Shown: piece by piece, positions 51,720-63,826 of the stretch
Layout: the number at the start of each line of letters is the position of its first letter
Numbering within the stretch: the stretch's first letter is position 1
NCBI GenBank assembly: GCA_030374765.1
Contig: JARGXX010000138.1
Span: forward strand, 558,001 to 622,000
DNA length: 64,000 nt
Reading direction: 5' to 3'
DNA from: Agarophyton chilense
Taxonomy: Eukaryota; Rhodophyta; Florideophyceae; Gracilariales; Gracilariaceae
Made by a program: the position numbers and the translations under genes
The notes under the pieces: model-generated
What the model was told of the DNA's origin: nothing
The model's database searches: none
What the model saw: the letters and a program-made list of their open reading frames with translations, nothing else

Positions 51720-52420
51720 GAATGAGTACACAGTGGTTACTGGAGAGAAAGATATTATGGATTACATAGTCACTATATGCTTCCTCGAACACAGTAACTA
51801 TAAGGTAAACATCACCCTTGGATTCACTACTAGCCATTTGGTTCCATGTGTTACCGTCCTGGATACAGAACTGGTATGCTAACAATAGACCTCTTTCGGT
51901 TCATGTCTATCTTATCCCCATGGTCTTCGGCAAAAACATGAAGGTAAGAGTCCGATATACTGTGATTCACCAACTGGCAACGGACTGTATTTTGGGGGCA
52001 TCTTTTATCAACTGCCAGATCCGGGGTATTTTCCCGAGATCCTATACGGTACTGTTCAACAATGGACCACTAGTTGCCCTTATTGGTACCCACAGGGAAC
52101 TCCAGAAATAGAACACCAGAGGTGAGCCTGCAGATCAAGCAAAAGGTTCAGTATCCAATAAGCTCCGGTTAACCCAAATGATATTTATTCCACATTCCCA
52201 CAAATGGTAGTACAGTTCACATCCTTACGACTAGGAATGGTATCCATTCAGAACTATGCCGAGTCGGTGGATAAAAATATGACCTTATTAGCAAATGGAA
52301 TTGTCGACAACATACCGAACAACCCGTTTAAGGTATACCTCAGCAATTTCAGCAACCACATGGTAAAGCTCCCTAAAAATACCGTTAGTGGTTTAGGGCT
52401 TCCGGCGTCAGGTCACATAA
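51720..52420 (+). pseudogene. protease and linker of relic F
   Basis: The active-site area reads VTVLDTELV near 51855, so DTG has become DTE before a frameshift. The second-lobe block is LATDCILGASFINCQIRGIF, matching ILGCDFCDRF-type motifs. The linker (52204-52420: LLANGIVDNIPNNPFKVYLS, KLPKNTVSGLGLPASG) matches the post-protease linker ALANGVVSVEPYKPFKVSVA of element C. After about 52420 the similarity stops abruptly, within the linker. Confidence 0.72.
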
Positions 52421-52626
52421 TCGCAATGACACCATCATGCTCTTTTGTGATCCGTGTTTTGCTTTTTGCTGCAGTACTTCCATTTCTTAACAGGTTTTTT
52501 TTGGTCATCTTGTGGCATTATTTGGGATTAAAAGGGCCGAATTATGAAGCATTCGCAATGTATCAGTTTCTTTTAGACCTGCTAGAGGATGCAACAGGAG
52601 TTTCTGTAAAGTGCTTAACTGCTTAA

Positions 52627-53689
52627 CATATAGCACCAAAGTCTTCTTTTCGAACGACGCGTATGATCTTAGAGAACTGTAGACCTAAAGGGCAAAGAAC
52701 AGTGGGTTTTACAACCTGATTATTTTGACCTCAAGCAGAGTGCAAATAAAACTGTATCAAGGAGCCTGTTTCACTGATAGAAGACCCATCTAATTCTATT
52801 TTACCGGAGCAAGTACGGATGGAGCACACAAATCAGGATGCGAAGCACATTATTTGAAGAAGCATACCGAGGCTCGGCCAACACAGTCGCTGTCCCTGTG
52901 TGTGAGGCAAAATACAAGTAATTCTATCGCAGAGCTTGCCCATGGTATGGGTGAGATTCATTCAGGCACTGAATTGTGTCCTCCTTTTCCCCCAATCGAT
53001 GTCAAAAATTTCGAACCATCTTGTCTACCTGTCAGTCAATAGTACTTCAAGATTGCTACTGTACAAACTAAATAGGATAGTTTGAAACACGTTTCTGACC
53101 AGATGAGAGGTCGGCTGTTACTATCGTTGCATCTACTGTAGATGCTCATGTACGGGTTCGGTGTGATACGGCTTGCTTTAATCACACCGGAAGAACACCG
53201 GAAACTTATTGCATGAAGTTCATGATACTGAAGAACGCCTTGGTTCCGAAAAGGAAGTCCAGAGTCGTGAAATGAACTAGTTTTATTCATCGCCGACATC
53301 GTTTTCGTGGAAAGTATGCAGAGATCTACGGAAAGAACTCTTTTCCGAAAAAACGGAAGTCTTTAAAGAGCTATTGAAGCAAACAGTACTGTATGGGGTC
53401 TACAACAGCCATGAAAGTGCCACTGGAGGTGCTATAGCGATGAATTCTGTACACCATTCGTTCGTGCGTGCGTTAGTTACTCTACGCTGAGCCTTTTCCT
53501 TCCTTACGCTTGTATAGGAGTGCATTGCGCGCCATCATATGCGTTTCATGGTGGAAACAGATGAATTCATGGAATATGTTGAGACGAAACATCACACTTA
53601 TTGATAGCACAGCGTAGGACAAATGGCAAAACCCGGAACCTTTCTCTTCGGAAGCATTCATGCAAGAGCTATATCGACGACTCAGCTCA
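52627..53689. other. stretch without a recognisable gene
   Basis: No convincing frame. It forms the left flank of element G and ends with the target-site copy GCAGT (53690-53694). Confidence 0.5.
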
Positions 53690-53694
53690 GCAGT

Positions 53695-54196
53695 TGTAGT
53701 GTTTTACTACTCTCTACATACTGATGCAATATTTTTCGTCTAATTACGATGAAACACTTAGGTGAGTGCAACAGCTGTGATGAAGTTATGAAGCGGCATC
53801 CCGCAGATAGCCAGCGAGGTGGGATGTTACACGTAGGATCTCGTTCTGCCCGGGCGTATACGATTCGACCCTTTGTAGGGAAATACGGGATCGGCAACGG
53901 CACATAAGGCACAGAGGGGAGCGCCGACTTCAAAGTGAAGTAGAGAACAACGGGTTTACCCACTGTCCTGTTCCTTGTTCAGGATTCCTTAACCGGAGAT
54001 CCGGACGACCTACAACAAGTAGTTGTCCGTTCTATAGTAACAACCACCCTCATTGGCGAGTGGGGCCTTACAACCCCCATTTTAGCTCGCTCGTGTTGTG
54101 CTCTACAACATCTTACCCTTAGCCATAAGCACTCATTCCGAAGCCCCGAACACTGTCGCAGGTGTCTCCTCTCTCTCCGTTAGAGCGGATACTACA
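53695..54196 (+). repeat. 5' LTR of element G
   Basis: 502 bp, TGTAGTG...TACTACA. It shares AAGCGGCATCCCGCAGATA and many other blocks with 63166-63821 but lacks 151 bp present in the 3' copy. A possible primer site TGGAATTCGATCTCG begins at 54202; it is not the tRNA-Tyr-like site of A and C. Confidence 0.9.
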
Positions 54197-54327
54197 AGTA
54201 GTGGAATTCGATCTCGTGAACTGTTTTCAAATACTTCCAGCTGTTACGAAGTTTTGTAGCTAGCTACACTGTCGTATTCAATTGAAGATCTCAATTATTT
54301 GGTCTTCGAATATTGGATTTGTTCGTA

Positions 54328-56290
54328 ATGCCGAATAAGAAGACCCAGTCTAGTACTGTTGCCCCGAGATCTTCAGACCCACGTCCGTGACCAAGGCTCG
54401 CCTCATCTAAAGAAGCCGGAGAGCGATTATTCCGTCAGGCTATGACATGCTCTGGTTCGATGAGCGATAGACGAGATCTCTCGGATGTACCCACGCCCAT
54501 GGAGTTGGCTATTGAACCAGCCACGGATGCAAATGGTTCCAATAATGAACCTAGAGGCAAACAGTTCGTTACCCCTGCTGGAGAAAATGATTTACGCGCT
54601 CAGGTTCTTTGTCTCAATTCTGAGTCAAACGCCTATCGTGAGCGAATCATTTGATTGGAATCGCAGATGACGGTCATTACCGAAGATGTCGAGCGCTTGC
54701 GCCGAGAACAAGGCGTACTCGCTCGTCGAGAAGAAAGGGACCTAATGACCGCGGTTGTGAGATCCCTGCGAGAGGATTTGAACCGAGTAATGGAAAGGCA
54801 TAGCAATTCTCCAGAGGCTTTACCGGGCCTGACCGCTGAATTTGAGGAAATCCTCACTCGGGTCAACCCTCGTCTGGAACGTGTGGAGGCAGCAGTGAAT
54901 GCGTAGACTACTGCTACCCAAATCGTGAGAGATGAAAATGAAATCCCCTTGAGGGAAAAGCGTTCGAAGAAATCGAAGTCAAGACGTTGCAAGAAGCGAA
55001 AGTCCAAGGCGGACACTAGTGATTATTCATCAGGATCGGAAGATGAGGACTCCAGTGCTGACGAGTCTGACTCGTCGAATACGTCCACTGACGATTCTAG
55101 AGATGATGATCATCGTAGTTCCCGTTCTAGGAATGGGAACAAGTCTTCTTGGTTATTAAGGAAGAAATGTCCTAAGTACAAGCGTCTCAAATCAATTTCT
55201 CGTACAAATTCGTTGTATCGGAAGGTCCCGGACCACAGGTATTATCGCCTAAAGAGAGGAGGAAATATGCGACTGGGTCGCGAAACCGCAAAGGTTAGGG
55301 ACCACATTAAGCGATAGAAGGTTGGGCTGGCCGATTTTGGACAGAGGCAGTGCAGTACTTACTTCGAAGTTACGCGACATCGAACGCAATCTGACGGGCT
55401 ATCCTGTACCTTCATGATGTAACCCAGAAACCTGGCGAGGGAGAAGCAGAGTACAGCTCTATGCTTCACAAAATGGCCACCCTCTGTGGAAACGTTCACT
55501 CAACGGACGAAAAGATTACCTTGTTCATCGATGGGTTCGATCCCAATATCAAATCCCTGGTGGCTCGATCTAAGAAGAAGCATGAAAGAACCCCATTTCT
55601 GGAGTTGATTCAGTTTGCGCAAGCTGAAGGTGATGTGGTCAGAGCTCGCGAAGTGATGCGGAACACCACAACGCTTGGTGCATCCAAAGTAGAGGAAAGA
55701 CACAAAAAAGCCGAGTGACCCACCCGAAAGGTGTTACCCCTGGAATCTCCAGTTGACTCTCGAGAGCTATAGTTTGCTAGACACGGTACCCAATCGCAAC
55801 ACGATGCTATTCACCTTATGGATTATCGGCACTAATCGGTGCCCACAGAGGATCTACCTCACTCAGAATTCCAGGAGGACGAAGCTCTAATAGCAAAGGG
55901 AGGCAGACTCCCACTATCCCGTGCATACATGAATCCCCCGGAGGCAGGATTCAAAAATGGAAAACCTAGATGGGTGGACCCGTGAATAGCGTATCGATCA
56001 CAACTGATGTCGGCAGCACTCCGTGAAGCGTTAATATGCTTTCTGTGCTATGGCCGTCATCATCTGTTTACAGAATGTACCCTTCCGGAAAAGGATTTAG
56101 TTCGCGTCCTCAAGAATTACGAGACTCTCTCAGTGGAGGAAACAACCCCAGTGCCGGCTGGTACCTACTAGAAGGTGAAAGCATGGCTTGGCTACCATCC
56201 TGGACGTCAATCTGGAGCTCCAGTAATTCAGAACACTGAACCACCACAGGCTATTCCGCAAAATGGAAGAAACGCCCCAAGGGCGAACGA
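54328..56290 (+). pseudogene. gag of element G
   Basis: ATG at 54328; three stops (about 54388, 54652, 54904) lie in one frame up to 55317. Coiled coil (VITEDVERLRREQGVLARRE, VRSLREDLNRVMERH), acidic serine patch (SGSEDEDSSADESDSSNTS) and SLYRKVPDHRYYRL parallel element C. Just after HIKR (55317) the frame changes and the next sequence is WTEAVQYLLRSYAT, so about 80 codons of capsid are missing. The end of capsid (IDGFDPNIKSLVARSKKK, 55461-55718) and a zinc knuckle CFLCYGRHHLFTEC near 56040 follow. Inactive. Confidence 0.82.
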
Positions 56291-56431
56291 CCCGCTTCAG
56301 TTGGGAAACTAAGTGAGGGAACCCCTAGGGGGTCAGCCCTATTCGATCGCGTAGAGCCTACCAGGGAGTACTCGCCTTCTTGTTCCCGCGATTGGATACA
56401 CAAGGTCCTGATTAGGACTCATCTTCTTCCG

Positions 56432-57343
56432 TTGAGCGGATTGAATCCGTCCGTTGGAAAGCGAGTACAGTTTGACTGTGAACTCAAACTTCCTTGGAGA
56501 CGTTATACTTTTCCGTCGAAACGGGAAAACTTTATTATGATAATGCAGAAGATGAACTATAAAGTTTATGCCGACATCGGCTCGGACGAGGATTTATTGA
56601 CCCGCTGCATGACAGTTCTTGATACAAGCGCCGGACCGAACTTTATTCGGATATCCGAACTAAGACCCACCTATCAGGAACGAATTCGTTACGGTCCGTT
56701 GCCGGATATCCGAGATGCTAATAGGAAGGCAGTGAGAGCACTTGGAACAGTGAATTTGATTGTCCGACTCGGACACTTTTTAGTGAACGCGAAGTTCATT
56801 GTCTACAAGTGACTGCCTCAACCAGTTGTTCTGGAGTATGATTATTGTAACAGGTTTTTAGAAGCAATCTGCCCTCGGAGTCGACTAGTCAGGTTAGACG
56901 GTGGCTCGACAGTGCCTATAGTGAGAAGCTTACTACGAAGAGTCCGAACAGCTGCTGTATTTCCACTCTCAATGGAATACGAGGTTGCTCGTTGTCGTAC
57001 ATCATCAAAGATTCATGTCCCGACAGCTTCAGTGTAAAAGGCTCAATCCCAAAAATGAGTACAGGTGATAACACAACAACACGCTCTCGTGGTAATCCAG
57101 CCTAATGCAGCTATGTGCGAGCATCGAAGACTACTCTCTGCGAATGGAATCGCCCAGGTTGATCCGGACAAACCCCTCCGAATATTCATTAGTAAGTTTA
57201 CCGATAGCAATTATCGTTTACCGAAGAATCAGATCGTTGCAGCTGCTCTGTCGCCCTCTATAGCAGTGGTTCTGACTCATTTGTCTATCACAGAAGTGCT
57301 AGGGTTTGCTGACGTGTCAGACGAATCAACTGGCGCTCCTTAA
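56432..57343 (+). pseudogene. protease and linker of element G
   Basis: The active site reads VLDTSAGPNFIRI: the DTG glycine is changed to serine. MNYKVYADIGSDEDLLTR matches the MAKRNYKVFADFGLSNQF block of element C. A TGA at 56810 precedes LPQPVVLEYDYCNRFLEA (the ILGCDFCDRF lobe). Further stops occur near 57034 and 57056, then the linker ITQQHALVVIQPNAAM and LLSANGIAQVDPDKPLRIFI. It ends with a TAA at 57341, in the same frame as the following RT. Confidence 0.82.
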
Positions 57344-57391
57344 AGTCCCAGAGAGCAGTCGCAAACGACAAAAGAACAAAATGACCCAGAC

Positions 57392-60300
57392 ATGCTGGTC
57401 GAAGAACTAGTTCTCGAGAATGTTCCCGAAGGATATAAGGAAAGAATCAAACAAATGTTGAAAAAATATGCATCTATGTCGAGTGGAAAACTAGGAAAGA
57501 TCTCCTCAACAGAACATCATATTGATGTTATTCCGGGATCTCGCCCCATTTCTCAGCCACCTTACAGAGCAGGACAGCGAACTCGTCAGATGGAGGAGAA
57601 CAATATTGCCAACGTTCTCGAAGCGGGAGTAATAGAAGAAGCGCAATTTGCTTGGGCTTCACCTGTGGTGTTAGTCCCGAAACCTGATGGTTCCTTGCGA
57701 TTCTGTGTCGAATACCGGAAACTCAACGCACTTAAGATACGAGATACATATCCACTGCCTCGCATGGACGAGTGTATAGACAGCTTAGGCGATGCAAACT
57801 TGTTCACCACGCTTGAGGCCAACACTGGCTATCGGCAGGTTCCGGTAGCCGAAAAAGATCAGAATAAGACTGCATTTGTGGCACGCGCTGGACTATGCCG
57901 TTTCAAGCGGATGCCTTTTGGACTCACTAATGCTCCCGCAACTTTCCAACGCGCCCTGGACATATTACCCTCTAAGTATAAATGGAAAATATGTTTAATC
58001 TATTTGGACGATGTCATTATCTTCTCTCAAGATATGAAAAGTCGTATGCGACATGTAGAGAAGATTTTTAGAGCATTGCAGACAGCAGGTTTATCCTTGA
58101 AATTCAAGAAATGCGAATGGTTCGCTAATACTGTGAAGTACTTGGGCTTTATAGTGAGGCCTGGTCAGCTTTCAATTCATGAAACTCAGACAGCGGCAGT
58201 CTGCGAGTCACAACCACCATCCACACATACTCTATTGCAATCCTTCCTTGGATTATGTAACGTCTACAGACGATTCATACCGCGCTACTCGCACATTGAA
58301 GCTCCACTGAATACATTGTTGCGTAAAGGACACCCTGTTAAGCTCGAGGAAATCGGATCCGTCTAACACGAAGCGTTCAAGACGTTGAAGACAATATCGT
58401 CACAGCACCAATCTTGGCATTGCCAAAACCGAACCTACCCTATTCTTTGGATACCGACTCCAGTGAGTATCAGGTACGATGTGCCCTTTTTCAGACCGAT
58501 CCGGATGGTCAGAGGAAACCAATCGGTTACTGGGCACGAACGCTGAACGCTACAGAGAAGAATTACTCCGTATCAAAAAGGAAATTCCCTGGGGTAATAT
58601 GGGCGCTGACTACTTTACGACCCTATCTCCAGAAAAAAACGTTTCTCAACCATACGGATCATTCATCCCTACGGTGGTTATTATAAAAAACGGACCCCTT
58701 CGGGATAATAACACGTTGGCGCCTACGCCTATCTGAATTCGAATTCGAAGTTAAATATAAGAGGGGACGGGCAAACATACAAACTTAAGCTTTACTGCGA
58801 TTCGAGACTTTAGGGGAAACCCAAGGAGAAAACGATGACGAGTAACCGTGTTTCTCAATAGAGATGAACAAAGATGAAACGCAACTTGAAGATCAAGAAG
58901 ATGAAGGGGATTAATCCCAATTTGACCCTCTAATAATAACCCATGGATCTGAACCTCCTGATCAACTCGAGCTTATCTCGATCACTGGGCTCTTCAATGA
59001 GCAACTCACATATAACTTCTGTATAGCGATACGCTCTCGTCTTAACGCGGGGGAGAGTTTGCCCTTTTCGCTCGAATCACGAGGTATACTGCTCAGACAT
59101 GTCGAGAAGCATGATCAGATCGTGGTTCCGCACGCTTTGAAGAGGCATGTACTCTACTTGGCCCATTATTCGAAGCTATCTGGACACCCAGGGGAAACAA
59201 AGTTGTTTATGACCCTAAGGAGGGACTTCTATTGACCAACGTTGAAAATGGCCTGCCACGCTACGGTAAATCTATGCCAAACGTGTGCGATGAATCATTT
59301 CAAACTCTATATGAAGAGGAAAATGATGACCCTTTTCCCGGCGAAGGCTCCTCTACAATTCGTCAGCATCGACATACTTGGAGAGCAAATTGGTTCCAAT
59401 CGAGGATATCGCTACCTATTGGTAATTTCGGATCAATTCCCATAACTTTTACGGACTGTACCGTTGAAGAGGATAACCACCTCGGTAATAGATCAGGATT
59501 TCATCAAACACTGGGTGTATGTGTATGGACCACCGGAAGTTGTGCTATCAGATGATGGAAAGCAGTAAGTCGCTAAGTTCTTTCAGAACGTATGCCAAAT
59601 AATGGGCATCAAGAACGTGTTTACCACGACCTTCCACCCACAGTTAAATGTTTAGGTGGAACGCCACAATCGTACAGTATTAGCCGCTCTTCGGCCTAAC
59701 ATCGTGGATCACCCGATGGAGAGGGACATGTACACAGACACAATCTGTTATGCGTAGAACACGCAAGTGCATACGTCTACAAATGCGGCTCCTTTTTATT
59801 TCTTGATATCACGTAGCTCACCGCTCTTACCTCTTAGGTTGGACGAAGTAGAGAAAGACAGGCCGACACCGGCGAAGAACCATCTGAAGTAGAGAAACGA
59901 CCTGAGGTTAAGGACAGAGAAAGCGGCTTGAGAATTGGCAAAAAAAGCGCGTTACAAACGAAATTCGGACGCCCGATAGCGAAGACAGTTGTCAGATCTC
60001 CGGGTGGGAGGATACGCGTTTGTTCCCGTGGAATGACCTGAATAGCAGGATGGACCGCGTCACAAGTTGCTATTGGTAGCGTCCGGAATTTTCAATGTAA
60101 TGGAGTTCACAGATGACACAGTAGTCCTGAAGACAGGAGAGGACGTCGAACGTTTTTCGCGCGATCGTTTTGAAACCGCACTAAACAACCAGGAACCCCA
60201 GGAAACTGAGAAAGAAAGCGCTGTTTATCAGCAGGAATGGGAGCTACTTGTGGAATCAGACGATCCGCCTCCCGTTGCACAAGTCTGTGACACGGCTCGT

Positions 60301-60477
60301 AATCTCAGGCTGCGCGGCACTACAGTGGCATTCAACGGAAATTCTCCGAGAAATCTGAATAAGCCCCGTGGCAAGAGCCAGCACTCTGGTACAACAAAAG
60401 TATCTGAAGTCAGAACAGATATTTTCAATTTTGGTCCAGTTAGATCTGATCCTGAAGCGGCTGCACATACGCCATAA
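57392..60477 (+). pseudogene. pol: pol of element G: RT, RNase H, integrase
   Basis: RT is open for 324 codons: DGSLRFCVEYRKLNA, MPFGLTNAPATFQRALD and YLDD intact, but the first catalytic block reads FTTLEANTGYRQV, with Glu in place of the Asp of element C (FSTLDANSGYWQV). RNase H starts LDTDSSEYQVRCALFQ (58440) and soon breaks. The integrase core is visible around 59340-59720: VSIDILGEQIGSNRGYRY, VVLSDDGKQ, FHPQLNV and VERHNRTVLAALR, with stops between. The tail 60067-60477 matches the end of the element C pol (DTVVLKTGEDVERFSRDR against DTVVLDIANRHERISRDR). Not functional. Confidence 0.88.
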
Positions 60478-60887
60478 CCCGTTCAGTTTGAACCGTCGAG
60501 TGGAACGCCACTCGCTGATCGATCGCGCTTGTCAGCCAACCAAAGAGATGAAGGCGAAGATGAGGCTAAACCCCCATAGGTGGTGGATGCACCTCCGGCC
60601 AAACCTTCGGTGAAGAAGCCCGGTTGGGCTCAAGACCCTTAAAAGGACAGAAAGAGCACGCAACGTCAAGAAAAACGGGTAACCGTAGACCCGAAGACTA
60701 TGCTGTCAGAAGCCTAGAACGGCGCTACAGTGGCACAAAAAGCCCTCAACTATCGGAACAGACCGCGCAGGTTCAACCTGAAGATATAGAGAGTTCCCAT
60801 GTGCTCTCTTGGAAGGTTCAAGGAAACGACAACTTTTTCACATTCCGTCAGGATTAAACGCATTCGTTTGTAAGAAGGTATGAGCCG

Positions 60888-61120
60888 GTGAACCGGAACC
60901 TCGCGCCATCCGCCGAAACGTTGGAAAAAGCCCAGGAATACGTCATAAATCGCATCATCTATCACGGCGAAGACGACAACGCCCACAGACTACTGTATTG
61001 TATCCGTTGGTACGGTGTTCCTCCGGAAGCGGATACTTTGGAGCCTAGAACTCATATTCCGCCCTCGTAGGTTGTGCGTTATCATCGTTGCATTCGAGTA
61101 CCACTCCTTGTGGAGATCGA
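60888..61120 (+). pseudogene. chromodomain ORF of element G
   Basis: EYVINRIIYHGEDDNAHRLL, YCIRWYGVPPEADTLEPRTH and, after one TAG, VVRYHRCIRVPL correspond segment by segment to the element C chromodomain (FVIDRIGRHI, YQVRWYGFLPEEDTVEP, VLSYHRRARVTL). As in element C it lies some 400 bp downstream of the recognisable end of pol. The TAG at 61068 truncates it. Confidence 0.75.
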
Positions 61121-61192
61121 CGCCGAGATAATTGGTTTTCTAGAAGCGATTTAGCGGAGCGAAAGCTATTCCCCTTTTTCTTCAGAAGGACG

Positions 61193-61277
61193 ATGTGAGA
61201 GAAAAAGAAGAGAAGATTCGAGAAGAAGAAGAAGTACTTAAGGAAACGTGAAGTCACGGAAGCAGAAGAATTTGGTT
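61193..61277 (+). repeat. purine-rich tract of element G
   Basis: GAGAGAAAAAGAAGAG and GAGAAGAAGAAGAAG runs, nearly free of pyrimidines. It lies between the chromodomain ORF and the 3' end of the antisense ORF, the same place as the tract at 17871-17996 in element C. Confidence 0.75.
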
Positions 61278-61417
61278 TATATTATCACCTCAATGTTGTT
61301 GACGACATCTGAAGTCGGTCAAAGATCTTATCCGCTGGTATGGTGAATCAGAATGGCGGTGAGCGCAGTACGATCGCCTTGCAGCTGTGCTTCGATGAAA
61401 CCCGCGTCTAAGAGGAA

Positions 61418-63010
61418 TTATCCCAACGGTGCCAAAAAGGGATCCTCCGCATCGCTCGGTTGTGGGGCGAACCTATGATAGTATCCCATCGACGGATGGA
61501 AACCCGATGTCGCAGCCGTTGGTGGCAAAGCAGCCGTCACAGGTGCAGTACCAGATAGTTCAGGTTCATCATCGAAATCGATTTCCGCATCAGCACCTGG
61601 AGCCTCTTCATACTTCTGATCTGCAAACTCAGAAGGTGTGGACTCATACACATATCCAGTTCGCTGATTTGAAGGGAACTTCTTAAGATTCGCACGAAGG
61701 TCACGGGCCTGATCAGACTTTACTATCTGGCTGGTACAAGGATTAAACCATACAAAATCTTAAACATTAGCTGTGCGTCGCGGTTAGTGATCTCGATGAT
61801 GCACCCTTCTGCCTCTAGCTCATTGATCCAATGGAACCCCATGCCAGTCGATACTGTCGATCAAGTCTACCAAGAGTAGGAATTCGTCATAATTTGAACG
61901 TGACCCCAACACAAGTTAAAGATCCAGTTGTCTCGCATATCTCCGCGCTGTTGGCGACATGTACCAAACTCGATAGGTATTGTATGCATCCCAGAGGATA
62001 TACGCTTCCATCTTGGCAATGAACTCGGAGAACACGACCGTTTAGTATCCTGAGAACGGATCGTTAATCAATGCGGAACCGATATAGGTTATGGCAGGAG
62101 GAAGCTCCACCAGACATCCACGAGGTCTCTCGATCTCCGCCCAGTGTTTTGGATGCGCGATATAGCGTCCGACGCGAGCATTCCGCCTAGTTCGATCAAT
62201 CTCGATCATTTGGTATAAAACCAGGTACACCAAGTGGGATCTCGTACGTCGTTCCCAACGAGGATAATTCCAATAAGGAATGTCTCTTTTGTGGTGGAAG
62301 CAGAATTCCGCACGGAGAAAGGGTCGGCGAAAGCAGAGTGCCGCATCGCGTACATCGCATAAACCGCGCCATTTGTCGACGTCGACTTCGTATAAGGACT
62401 CGATGTACAAGCATCCTTCGCCATTCCTGCGAGCCATCCAGGGATCTAGATGCCAATCTCCAGTGAGACCGAACGTGCTAATGAAAAGTTGTAGACGCTG
62501 GTATGTCAGCTTCGTGAACCGAGTTCGGGCTTCGTCCATACTCTCATTGGTATAACAGGCAATCGCGTTATCTGGCAAAGCACAGTTAGTAGTTTAATCG
62601 TGGCTGCGGATAGTCGCATAAGGAATTCCATCTGGTAGGTAGCCACTGAAGATGTACCGGCTGATCAACGCGTCATCGCCAAGAGCGACTGGGTCAAACC
62701 AGGGAGCCTGCGCGAAGAGGTCAGTATCGCCGAAAGGGTCTCGTCTCTCAAAGCTCGTTGGATATGGATAGCTGCGTTGAGACCAACGAGACGGCGCTCG
62801 AATGATCCCAGTAGAGGATACATAAGCCGCATTCGACATCACACCTGAAGTCGGTGGTTGTAAGGGCAAAGAGTGGAAACCCACGCGAGGAGACCGCATT
62901 GATCGAAAGACCAAAGGCGCCGCAGCTTGCGAGTTGAAGCCACTGCTGTCGTAAGGACCCTCTGAGGGTACGTCTCCGTTGTTGGAGTTGTGCGGCTCGA
63001 AAGAAGGCAT
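61418..63010 (-). pseudogene. antisense ORF of element G, homologue of 18059-19915
   Basis: ATG at 63010, 155 bp from the 3' LTR. One frame can be followed for 531 codons to 61418 with six stops (first at 62594, then 62042 and four between about 61910 and 61750) but no frameshift. Matches to element C run through the whole protein: ALISRYIFSGYLPDGIP, PFLRAEFCFHHKR, CLVELPPAITYIGS, ILWDAYNTYRVWYMSP, VDLIDSIDWHGVP and QARDLRANL with TGYVYES. The N-terminus is shorter than in C and the C-terminal tail is again low-complexity. Lesions are substitutions only, as in a protein-coding gene that decayed recently relative to its divergence. Confidence 0.78.
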
Positions 63011-63156
63011 CGCTGAACGAGTCGAAACAGAATACTATGAATCGTCTGACGTTAAGCCCAAATTGGTGTGCTTTCTTGAAGACAAGAAAATTTCAGAAGG
63101 CCGATGCATGCTCTCGTAGATAAAGACGTCTTGCATCGCATGAGCTTCGCGCTTAA

Positions 63157-63165
63157 CAAGGGGGA
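63157..63165 (+). other. polypurine tract of element G
   Basis: CAAGGGGGA directly before the 3' LTR, weaker than in element C. Confidence 0.6.
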
Positions 63166-63821
63166 TGCGTAGTATTCTACTACTCTCGGAAAACCGGTGG
63201 AATATTTTCTGTCTAAGAACGATGATACTCATAGGTGAGTGCAACAGCTATGATGAAGTTATGAAGCGGCATCCCGCAGATACCCAGCAAAATGGTATGT
63301 TATACGTGGGATCTCAGCCTGCAACGACGCATCCGATTGGACCCTTTGTAGCGAAATACCGGATTGGAAACGGCGCATATAGTGGGTAGCCACGTGGCAA
63401 CCAAGCCTACCCTTCGTAGACGGAAGCCCATTTAGGGTTCGTTGTCCCGTACTGTAGAGGTGTTAATTGAAAAACCAAGTTATATCTAGATATTATTATG
63501 GGCGGGGCTCACCTCTGTGCACAGTACATAAGGCATAGAGGGGAGTGCCGACTCCAAAGTAAAGCAAAGAACAACGGGTTTACCAACTGTCTAATTCTTT
63601 GTTCAGGATTCCTTAACCGGAGATCTGGAAGATATACAACAAGTGGTTGTCCGTTTCATAGTAACAACCACCCTCATTGGCGATTGGGGCCTTACAACCC
63701 CAATTCTAGCTCGCTACGGTTGTGCTCTACAACATCTTTCCCTTAGCCACAAGCACTCATTCGGCAGTCCCAAACACTGTTGCACATGTCTGCTTTCTCT
63801 CCATTAGAGCGGGTATTACAG
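63166..63821 (+). repeat. 3' LTR of element G
   Basis: 656 bp, TGCGTAGTATTC...TATTACA, followed by the target duplication GCAGT. It contains 151 bp (63380-63530) absent from the 5' LTR. Confidence 0.9.
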
Positions 63822-63826
63822 CAGTG

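Larger units (their letters stand above)
49598..52626 (+). mobile_element. Ty3/Gypsy relic F (gag and protease only)
   Basis: Plus-strand remnant related to elements A, C and G but strongly diverged. Gag and protease parts are readable; the sequence is lost before RT. No LTRs were identified. Confidence 0.75.
53695..63821 (+). mobile_element. Ty3/Gypsy element G, complete but inactive, with target duplication
   Basis: 10.1 kb, flanked by the 5-bp duplication GCAGT (53690-53694 and 63822-63826). Order: 5' LTR, gag, protease, pol, chromodomain, purine tract, antisense ORF, polypurine tract, 3' LTR, the same as in element C. Proteins are clearly homologous to those of C but well diverged. Stops are scattered through every gene. 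The LTRs differ in length (502 and 656 bp). Confidence 0.92.

Noticed and set aside
53036-53299. 87-codon minus-strand frame left of element G
   Set aside because: No recognisable domain, no homologue within the window, surrounded by stop-rich sequence.
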